Shown here piece by piece: positions 7,593 through 13,827 of a DNA stretch of 64,000 bases; the stretch's first letter is position 1; each line of letters starts with the position of its first letter. The position numbers were made by a program, and so were the translations under genes. Under the pieces are notes generated by a model, which ran no database searches, was not told the origin of the DNA, and saw nothing but the letters and a program-made list of their open reading frames with translations. The DNA is taken from positions 124,001 through 188,000 of the forward strand of contig JAEZZR010000011.1 in the NCBI GenBank assembly GCA_023418505.1, read 5' to 3'. The stretch comes from Actinomycetes bacterium (lineage in GTDB: Bacteria; Actinomycetota; Actinomycetes; Mycobacteriales; Mycobacteriaceae).

Positions 7593-8765
7593 TTACTGCG
7601 CTGCCACAGTCCATGGGTCGGAGCGCACTTCGCTAACCCAGATGGCGTCGTCGGCAAGCCCCAATTCCTTGGCCAACAACTCTGCTGCTTGGAAGCACCA
7701 CGGGTATTCACTTGCCCAGTGCGCCGTATCCACGATGCAAAGTCCGTGCTTAGCTACGCGCAAGGTTTCGTCTACGGGATGGTGGCGCAAATCCGAGGTC
7801 ACAAACGCGTCCACCCCCAATTTGATGGCGGTATCTAAGAAGGAATCGCCGGCGCCGGAAGCCACCGCCACGGTTTCAATCAGCTGTTCCGGATCGCCGG
7901 CACCACGCACTCCCCATTCGGTCTTGGGCAGGCGATCGGCAACACGCTGCACGAATTCCTTAAACGGCATCGGGGTATCCAACTCGCCGACCCGGCCAAT
8001 GCCCACCTGCTGGGTTTCGTCGAAACCAGTGGCTTGGGATTCCACGATGTCGAAAGCTGGCTCTTCATAAGGATGAGCCGCCACAAGCGCCTGGTGGATC
8101 TTCGTGCGCAACTTCTGCGGAGCAACGAATTCAAGCTGCAGCTCGGAGACATATTCCACGTCGCCTACCGCACCAATGTGAGGATTGGCTCCTGATTCCG
8201 GTTTAAACTGACCGATCCCCTGCACCGAGAAAGCACAGTGGCTGTAATCGCCGATTTGTCCGCCACCGGCTGCGAAAACAGCGTCCTTAACGGCGTCGGC
8301 AGCTTCTTCTGGCACCTTCACCGTCCACGAATCCAACGGTGGCACTGGTTGTGGTGCCAGCGCAGCACCGGGAGTGACGCCGAGCAGTTCGGCAAGCTTG
8401 TCATTAACGCCGGGACGCGCCGAGTCCGCATTCGTATGCGCGGCAAACAGCGCAATATCGTGCTTAATCAGCTGGTGGATCAAGCGCCCTTTCGGCGTAT
8501 CTGCCGCCACCGAGGCCACGCCACGCATCAGCAGCGGGTGGTGCACCACGATCATGTCCGCATTGGATTCGATAGCTTCGGCGACCACGGCGTCGGTGCA
8601 TTCCAACGCTACGATAATGCGGTTGACCTGCGTTTCGGGATCTCCACAAATCAGCCCAACTGCATCCCAGCTTTCTGCCAGCGCCGGTGGATATGCGCGA
8701 TCCATCACACCGCGGACGTGCTCGACGGTGGTGTTTCCTGCTTGGTTCGTATTTGCGTGCGCCAT
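7593..8765 (-). CDS. Nif3-like dinuclear metal centre protein
   Basis: 390 aa, the long form of the Nif3/YqfO family. The amino part carries the metal ligands MIVVHHPLLMRG and HTNADSARPGVND. A middle YqfO-type insertion (residues ~150-260, containing HPYEEPAFDIV) separates it from the carboxyl part with VTSDLRHHPVDE and IVDTAHWASEYPW. These hexameric cytosolic proteins bind two metal ions, but their substrate is not established. First gene of a two-gene minus-strand unit with the histidine phosphatase; divergent from the HAD gene. Confidence 0.92.
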   Translation of the reverse strand: MAHANTNQAGNTTVEHVRGVMDRAYPPALAESWDAVGLICGDPETQVNRIIVALECTDAVVAEAIESNADMIVVHHPLLMRGVASVAADTPKGRLIHQLIKHDIALFAAHTNADSARPGVNDKLAELLGVTPGAALAPQPVPPLDSWTVKVPEEAADAVKDAVFAAGGGQIGDYSHCAFSVQGIGQFKPESGANPHIGAVGDVEYVSELQLEFVAPQKLRTKIHQALVAAHPYEEPAFDIVESQATGFDETQQVGIGRVGELDTPMPFKEFVQRVADRLPKTEWGVRGAGDPEQLIETVAVASGAGDSFLDTAIKLGVDAFVTSDLRHHPVDETLRVAKHGLCIVDTAHWASEYPWCFQAAELLAKELGLADDAIWVSEVRSDPWTVAAQ

Positions 8766-8843
8766 GGGGATTTAAAGCTCGTTTCGGTAGTGGCTCGTAA
8801 CTATGTTCTTACGTTGCATTCCAGTGTGCCTTAGTCTTGAGTT

Positions 8844-9521
8844 ATGCCCAACCCCTCTACGCAATCCACGCAGCCGGCCGTGCTGATCGATGTTGATGGC
8901 ACGCTGTCTGATTCGCTGCAAGGTATTCAGCTCAGTTTCCTGGAGGCGCTGAAAACTATCGACGTCACCCCTCCCAACCAAGAATTCCTCGATTCCATTG
9001 CCGGACCACCGATGGTGGAAAACTTGGCGCGTTTAGGGCTTGACGACGCACAGATCCAAGCTGCTTCCAGCACCTATTATCAGTTGCAGCGCGATGGTGG
9101 GTGGCGTGATACCAAGATGTTCGAGCTGGATCCCTCCTGGCCCGAGCTACTGCACAGCTGGCGGGAGGCGGGATATACGATTGCCACTGCGACGTCGAAA
9201 AGCGAATATTTCACCGAAAAAGTGTTAGAAGATTTTGGTATTCGCCAGTATTTCAATGTTATTGGCGCTGCTTCCAACGATGGTTCACGGCGCACGAAAG
9301 ATGATGTCATTACTCATACCTTGGAATTATTAAACCATCCCAGCAAAGCGGTAATGATTGGTGATCGGATTCACGATTTTTCGGGAGCCACAAACCATGG
9401 GTTGCCTGTGATCGCCGTGAGCTGGGGTTATGGTTCGGACAACGAACGTCGTAAAGCAACAGCCACCGCACATACCGGTGCGGAATTAGCTACCCTGGTA
9501 GCCGAACAATTAGAACGTTGA
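8844..9521 (+). CDS. HAD-superfamily phosphatase
   Basis: 225 aa. It has the HAD motifs LIDVDGTLSDS (nucleophile and acid Asp), ATATSKSEYF (motif II), Lys in RRTKDD (motif III) and MIGDRIHDFSGATNHGLP (motif IV), with a helical cap between motifs I and II. It resembles phosphoglycolate phosphatase/5'-nucleotidase types, but the substrate cannot be told. TAGTCT 6-7 nt before the ATG and no SD suggest a leaderless start. It ends next to a protein tyrosine phosphatase gene, so the two probably form an operon. Confidence 0.9.
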   Translation: MPNPSTQSTQPAVLIDVDGTLSDSLQGIQLSFLEALKTIDVTPPNQEFLDSIAGPPMVENLARLGLDDAQIQAASSTYYQLQRDGGWRDTKMFELDPSWPELLHSWREAGYTIATATSKSEYFTEKVLEDFGIRQYFNVIGAASNDGSRRTKDDVITHTLELLNHPSKAVMIGDRIHDFSGATNHGLPVIAVSWGYGSDNERRKATATAHTGAELATLVAEQLER

Positions 9522-9562
9522 TTTTCAGCGCAAGTAGGAAGCAAAAGAAAGCAATAGGAATA

Positions 9563-10063
9563 GTGTCTGCAAAGCGTACTGAAACGTTATATTTTGTCTT
9601 TGTCTGTACGGGAAATATTTGCCGTTCGCCAATGGGTGAAATTATTGCCCGCGAATATTTAGATGAGGCGGGTCTCGGCGACGAGGTGCTCGTGCGCTCT
9701 TGTGGCATTGGGGGCTGGCATGTGGGTCAAGGTGCTGATGAGCGCGCTGCCGCAGAATTGAGTCACGCGGGCTACGACCCAACCCACAGCGCTGCACAAC
9801 TCGGCGCTGAGCATGACGATGCCACGCTATATATCGCTATGGATACCGGGCATATTAATGATTTGGTGTCGCACGGAGTGCGCCAGGAACGGATTCGTTT
9901 GATGCGTTCTTTCGATCCGGATGCGCCAGAGGGTGCGATCGTGGAGGATCCGTATTACGGCAGCCGGGAAGATTTCACAGTTGCGCGCAAGCAGATCGAA
10001 GCTGCGATGCCAGGATTAGTTGATTATGCACGGCAGCTCTTGGAAGAAGCTTCGGGGCGGTAG
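9563..10063 (+). CDS. Low-molecular-weight protein tyrosine phosphatase
   Basis: About 166 aa. The P-loop VCTGNICRSP (Cys nucleophile, Arg) lies near the amino end and the general-acid loop reads DPYYGSREDF. These are the two hallmarks of LMW-PTPs (PtpA type). The start is uncertain. The frame is open back to a TTG at 9518 overlapping the HAD stop, but the GTG at 9563, just after AGGAA, gives the usual short lead-in before the P-loop. Targets are unknown. In mycolate actinobacteria such enzymes act on cytosolic phosphotyrosine or are secreted; no signal peptide is visible. Confidence 0.9.
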   Translation: MSAKRTETLYFVFVCTGNICRSPMGEIIAREYLDEAGLGDEVLVRSCGIGGWHVGQGADERAAAELSHAGYDPTHSAAQLGAEHDDATLYIAMDTGHINDLVSHGVRQERIRLMRSFDPDAPEGAIVEDPYYGSREDFTVARKQIEAAMPGLVDYARQLLEEASGR

Positions 10064-10078
10064 TGCACAGAGCTGGCG

Positions 10079-10663
10079 CTAGAGCTGCTTTAGCTCGATG
10101 CGCTCGCGCTTACCCCGGCCTGAACGCGGATCGCCTACCACGCGGATGCGGAAAGTCCAGAGCTTGTTGATCAAGAAGTTCGCCGGGGTACCCAGCAATA
10201 CACCACAGACCGTCGCCCAGTAGAAGGCGTTACGCAGGCCAGAGGAGTTATCGAAAATATCCGACGGCAGCGCCAGTGGCGAGGTTGGGTTGGTCAGCAG
10301 CGTCACCACGATCAGACTGATCGCCCAGCCAGATAGGCCTGCCATCAGGAACGGAATGAACTGGCGGAACCAATTCGGACGATTCTTCGTACGGAACGTC
10401 CACGAGCGATTGAGCTGGAAATTCCAGACATTCGCCAATAGGAAGCCGATCGTAACGTAGACGTGAGTCCACCGAATATTCCAGCGCGTGCCAAAGAGAT
10501 TCATGAAGACGTCGTGCTCGTTGATGCCAAATTCCAAGCCTGATTTACGAGCAATAATCACCACAATCAGATTCACCAGCACGCCGGTGCCACCCACAAT
10601 GCCGAATTTCATGAATTCACGGAAGACCGCACGGTTGCGGAAAGCAGACAACAATCCGGCCAT
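10079..10663 (-). CDS. GtrA-like membrane protein
   Basis: 194 aa with four membrane helices (roughly residues 18-40, 67-83, 103-122 and 146-168). It carries GtrA signatures FGIVGGTGVLVNLIVV, FLLANVWNFQLNRSWTF and TPANFLINKLWTFR. GtrA proteins are thought to move polyprenyl-linked sugars across the membrane for cell-envelope glycan modification. The start ATG at 10663 has a good SD (GAGGAA). The leader just upstream contains a perfect tandem 15-bp repeat. Confidence 0.88.
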   Translation of the reverse strand: MAGLLSAFRNRAVFREFMKFGIVGGTGVLVNLIVVIIARKSGLEFGINEHDVFMNLFGTRWNIRWTHVYVTIGFLLANVWNFQLNRSWTFRTKNRPNWFRQFIPFLMAGLSGWAISLIVVTLLTNPTSPLALPSDIFDNSSGLRNAFYWATVCGVLLGTPANFLINKLWTFRIRVVGDPRSGRGKRERIELKQL

Positions 10664-10671
10664 GGTTCCTC

Positions 10672-10701
10672 CAATAACTACTCAAGCAATAACTACTCAA
10701 G
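10672..10701. repeat. Tandem 15-bp repeat in the gtrA leader
   Basis: CAATAACTACTCAAG occurs twice back to back (10672-10686, 10687-10701), ending 8 nt before the GtrA start codon. Read on the gene's strand, the repeat directly precedes the SD. Confidence 0.9.
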
Positions 10702-10812
10702 GCATCTAAAAAACGGGTGGGCTGTAACACTCGTAGGCAACTAAGTCCTATCTAGTTTAGCCGGTAAACACGACTGCTACTAACACCGGTGGGGCGATTT
10801 GGGTCACTTCAG

Positions 10813-10840
10813 TTGGGGTGTATTTGAAGGCGGGTACACT
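10813..10840 (+). promoter_or_regulatory. Probable promoter of the SURF1 gene (leaderless)
   Basis: TTGGGG (10813-10818), a 16-nt spacer and TACACT (10835-10840), followed 9 nt later by the ATG. No SD is present. Confidence 0.5.
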
Positions 10841-10849
10841 GAGAAAATC

Positions 10850-11821
10850 ATGAAGCGTGTTCGTCAGTTTTTATCGCCGGGGTGGATTTTGGCGTTCGTG
10901 GTAGCGATCGCATTTTCCTACCTTGCCTTTACGGTGTTGGCTCCCTGGCAGTTGGGTAAAAACGAACGCACCCAGGAGCGAATCCATCAGCTGCAAGAAT
11001 CCTTCGAAATAGATCCGGTACCCGCGCAGGAATTGTTCACCGATGGTGCGATTGATCCTGCCAAGGAGTGGCGGCGCGTCACTGTCACCGGAGATTTCAT
11101 TCCGAATGCGGAAGTTCACTTGCGCAATCGCCCAGTCAATGGCGGCCCGGCAATTCAACTCCTGGCAGTTTTCCGCGCTGATGATGGGCAGTTGTATCTG
11201 GTCAACCGCGGTTTTGTGGTACCAAGTGATTCCAATGTGGTGGAAGTTGATCCCCCACCGTCCGGCCAGATCACGATCAGCGGTTTTGCTCGCATCGACG
11301 AACCAGCACCGGGTAGCGCACCCAAGTTCGAGGTAGCGGGCGAAAAGACTGTCCCACAGGTCTACGGCATTAACACCGAACAAATCGCCGATGTGCTTGC
11401 GCAGTACACCGCGGATTCGGACATCGAAGATTTCGCTGGCCTATCCGCCGATTGGATCCAGCTGGACGAGCACTCCCCCGGCGTGGAAAACGCCATCCCC
11501 CTGCCTAATTTAGATAGCGGCCCGTACCTGTCCTACGGCATCCAGTGGATCGCGTTTGGCATCATCATTCCGCTAGCAGTGATCTGGTTTGTCTACGCGG
11601 AGATCAAAGAACGTCGCCGGGAACGCGAAGAACAACAGTTGCTTGCCTGCGAGAATCAAACACCCGCTGAAGATGAGCAGGAGCGCTCCGATAGTGCGGA
11701 AGGCGCGGAAGACGCGCCAGCCGAAGAATCCCCCAAACCGGAAATCGATGCCGCAGAGCGAGCCCGCCAACGCCGGCTGGCACAGCGCTACGGCAATTCC
11801 GATCACCGGTTCCGTCGTTAG
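10850..11821 (+). CDS. SURF1 family protein (cytochrome oxidase assembly)
   Basis: 323 aa from the ATG at 10850; a longer frame begins at 10799 but would start upstream of the promoter. Topology is typical of SURF1: an amino TM helix (GWILAFVVAIAFSYLAFTVLAPWQLGKN), an extracytoplasmic domain with VTVTGDF, RNRPVNGGPAIQLLAVF and VNRGFV, and a carboxyl TM helix preceded by YLSYGIQWIAFG. The last ~70 residues are a charged Glu-rich cytoplasmic tail. SURF1 assists haem a insertion into aa3 oxidase. No oxidase gene is nearby. Confidence 0.9.
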   Translation: MKRVRQFLSPGWILAFVVAIAFSYLAFTVLAPWQLGKNERTQERIHQLQESFEIDPVPAQELFTDGAIDPAKEWRRVTVTGDFIPNAEVHLRNRPVNGGPAIQLLAVFRADDGQLYLVNRGFVVPSDSNVVEVDPPPSGQITISGFARIDEPAPGSAPKFEVAGEKTVPQVYGINTEQIADVLAQYTADSDIEDFAGLSADWIQLDEHSPGVENAIPLPNLDSGPYLSYGIQWIAFGIIIPLAVIWFVYAEIKERRREREEQQLLACENQTPAEDEQERSDSAEGAEDAPAEESPKPEIDAAERARQRRLAQRYGNSDHRFRR

Positions 11822-11828
11822 CTAAAAA

Positions 11829-12533
11829 TTACTGCCCTTCTGGCACAGCTTCGGTGTCTGGGAGGTCCGAAAGCTCGTTTTCAAGCTGTTCCAAGATTGC
11901 GTTGAGCTCGGCGTCGTGAGCTTCTTCGTCGAACTCAGCCAGAGCCGGATCCTGCTCGGGAGGCAGCGGGCTATCAACAAACGGCGCGAAGAGATCCTCG
12001 AGCTCGCGCATGCTAGCTGCGATTTCCTTCATGTTGACGCCGGAATCGCACAGCAACCAGCGGTCATCTTCATGGCGGAACCGGAAAGATTCATCCCCAT
12101 GCTGGTAGCGCACTTCGTCGCGCTGATCAGAGATGAAACGCAGGTTGTCTTTGTCGATCTCGCCGAACGGGTTCTCGCTGGAAGACTCGGTGAATTCATC
12201 TGGACCGGCAATGTCTGCCAGGGTGGCGATCTCTTCGTCGCTAGCGCGGTACTCGGCGCAAATTTGAGCGTTGAGCTCCACGATATCGTCGGTGCGATCG
12301 AGAATCTCGGTGGTTTCCTGCACACCTTCAGCTGCCTTCGATAGATCGCGGCTCTCCGAAGTGGCAAACCATGCAACGCCACCCAACACCGGAATTGCCA
12401 CCACGGCAGCGATCGCCGCGATGATTAAGGGCTTGCGGTTAGGTGCCGAGTTCTGCTGGGCTGGTTGTGATTCTTGCTGATACTGCGAATCTGGCTGGTA
12501 CGGGCCATTTTGCGGTGAGTTGTGATCTGCCAT
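11829..12533 (-). CDS. Membrane-anchored hypothetical protein
   Basis: 234 aa. Residues 1-33 are rich in Gln, Asn, Ser and Pro. One TM helix follows (~35-57, LIIAAIAAVVAIPVLGGVAWF), then an extracytoplasmic acidic domain with two cysteines (residues ~93 and ~162) and a Glu/Asp-rich end. This layout is common among surface proteins of corynebacteria, but I do not recognise the family. It is convergent with the SURF1 gene (7 nt between stops) and divergent from the urease operon. Confidence 0.75.
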   Translation of the reverse strand: MADHNSPQNGPYQPDSQYQQESQPAQQNSAPNRKPLIIAAIAAVVAIPVLGGVAWFATSESRDLSKAAEGVQETTEILDRTDDIVELNAQICAEYRASDEEIATLADIAGPDEFTESSSENPFGEIDKDNLRFISDQRDEVRYQHGDESFRFRHEDDRWLLCDSGVNMKEIAASMRELEDLFAPFVDSPLPPEQDPALAEFDEEAHDAELNAILEQLENELSDLPDTEAVPEGQ

Positions 12534-12732
12534 TGGCGAAAACTCCTAACAAGCAGGATCGAATGGGAAATTATTTAAAATCATTAATTCAAAATTAATA
12601 GTACTGTACCGCTAACAAAATCGGAATAAGTTACATGAATTAATGGAAATTTTTCCGATACCGTCCGTTGGTGGGCTTAAGATGGGTAATCGTAAAAACA
12701 GCTAGCGGTAGTTTGAAGGAGAACTTGCGCCA
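12534..12732 (+). promoter_or_regulatory. Putative urease operon control region
   Basis: 199 nt without a gene, strongly AT-rich between 12565 and 12660. It contains an inverted repeat ATTAATT-CAA-AATTAAT (12583-12599), a second GGAAA-TT-TTTCC (12645-12656), and a candidate -10 TAAGAT (12678-12683). An SD (GAAGGAG, 12715-12721) precedes ureA. I looked for an AmtR-type nitrogen operator and did not find a convincing one. Confidence 0.4.
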
Positions 12733-13038
12733 ATGAGATTGACACCGCGGGAACAGGATAAACTCATGCTGTTTTTGGCAGCGCAGGTGGCGCAACGTCG
12801 CAAAGATCGGGGGCTGCTGCTCAATCGCCCGGAGGCTACGGCGTTAATTTCGGATGCGGTGGTCGAAGCCGCGCGCGACGGCAAAACGGTTGCCGAAGCC
12901 ATGACGATTGGTACGGAAGTACTCGGCCCCGATGACGTACTGCCGGGTGTGCGAGAAGCACTCGGGCTGATCCAAGTGGAAGCCACCTTTGTCGACGGCA
13001 CGAAACTCGTCTCCGTACACGACCCCATTGGAGGCTAG
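12733..13038 (+). CDS. ureA: Urease gamma subunit
   Basis: 101 aa, standard UreA size. MRLTPREQDKLMLFLAAQVAQRR, LNRPEATALISDAVVEAARDGKTV and the carboxyl EATFVDGTKLVSVHDPI are canonical. It forms one third of the (alpha-beta-gamma)3 urease, which hydrolyses urea to ammonia and carbamate. The start is supported by GAAGGAG. First gene of a six-gene plus-strand operon (12733-18388), with 2 nt before the next start. Confidence 0.96.
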   Translation: MRLTPREQDKLMLFLAAQVAQRRKDRGLLLNRPEATALISDAVVEAARDGKTVAEAMTIGTEVLGPDDVLPGVREALGLIQVEATFVDGTKLVSVHDPIGG

Positions 13039-13040
13039 CC

Positions 13041-13811
13041 ATGGCCCACAACACAACCCGGTACATTTTGCACGCCGGCGTCGAGACTCCCCCTGAATTC
13101 TTGGCAGCGCTTCGCGACGAGCTTGACGACGTGGCAAGCCACCAATTTCTTACCTCTCATTCGCTACACCAATTGACCTCGCTGCTAGCCGAGGCTACTG
13201 GCGCCACCGTGATTGTGCCGATTACCGCTGGCCGCGATAAGACGCTGCTGTCGAATGTCGGCCGCGCTGCAGCGTGGGTGCGATCTCAATCTGGTAGCGC
13301 GGATCCTGGTGGGATTTGCGTGGTGCCTGAAATGATCACCCCGACGATTATTACCGCTAACCTGCGCAAACAGTTGCGCCAGCTGGATCCGGAACGTGAC
13401 GTGGCAATTGTAGCGTCGACAAGCATCGACGAATTTGCCGACGCCGAACTCTTCCGCCTGGCGCGCCTAGCGTGGGTCAACGGCACGGGCGTCACCGTCG
13501 ATGTTGCGTTCGATGATGTGTTCCCGTCGTGCGCGGAGGTCGCGGCTCGCTATCCCGATAAGAAGCCAGCGATTATCCGGGCTGATTTTCATAATGGTTT
13601 AGGTGGCGCGGGTGGTTCGGGAAGCGCTGAGCCAAACCCAGCCGCCCGTCCTCTACTCAGCATCCCTTCAGCTGCCATGTTGGTACAACGCCAAATTTCT
13701 ACGGCACTGCAACTGTTGCAGGATCACCACGATGACGGCATCGATGCCGCCGTATTAGCCGATCACGAACACGGGCATGCGCACTCACACGTCCACCATC
13801 ACCACCACTAA
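13041..13811 (+). CDS. His-tailed urease-operon protein, possible CbiX-type chelatase relative and nickel chaperone
   Basis: 256 aa, positioned between ureA and the ureB/C gene where no standard urease gene belongs. The carboxyl end is DHEHGHAHSHVHHHHH, with 10 His in the last 16 residues, like the metal-binding tail of UreE from Klebsiella. The body (ILHAGVETPPEFLAAL near the amino end, then ATVIVPITAGRDKTLLSNVGRAAAWV and a mixed alpha/beta pattern) reminds me of class II chelatases (CbiX/SirB); this is a tentative fold guess from pattern alone. No signal peptide or TM. A Gly/Ser/Ala-rich segment (~195-210) separates the body from a helix and the tail. Since ureE is absent, delivery or storage of nickel for urease is the leading inference. 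Start ATG two bases after the ureA stop, with GGAGG in the ureA end. Confidence 0.85.
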   Translation: MAHNTTRYILHAGVETPPEFLAALRDELDDVASHQFLTSHSLHQLTSLLAEATGATVIVPITAGRDKTLLSNVGRAAAWVRSQSGSADPGGICVVPEMITPTIITANLRKQLRQLDPERDVAIVASTSIDEFADAELFRLARLAWVNGTGVTVDVAFDDVFPSCAEVAARYPDKKPAIIRADFHNGLGGAGGSGSAEPNPAARPLLSIPSAAMLVQRQISTALQLLQDHHDDGIDAAVLADHEHGHAHSHVHHHHH

Positions 13812-13827
13812 AAACAAGGAGTTCCAT

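Noticed and set aside
13777..13827. Upstream start for the urease beta-alpha fusion
   Set aside because: The ATG lies in the His-rich gene in another frame; AAGGAG sits right before the ATG at 13828.
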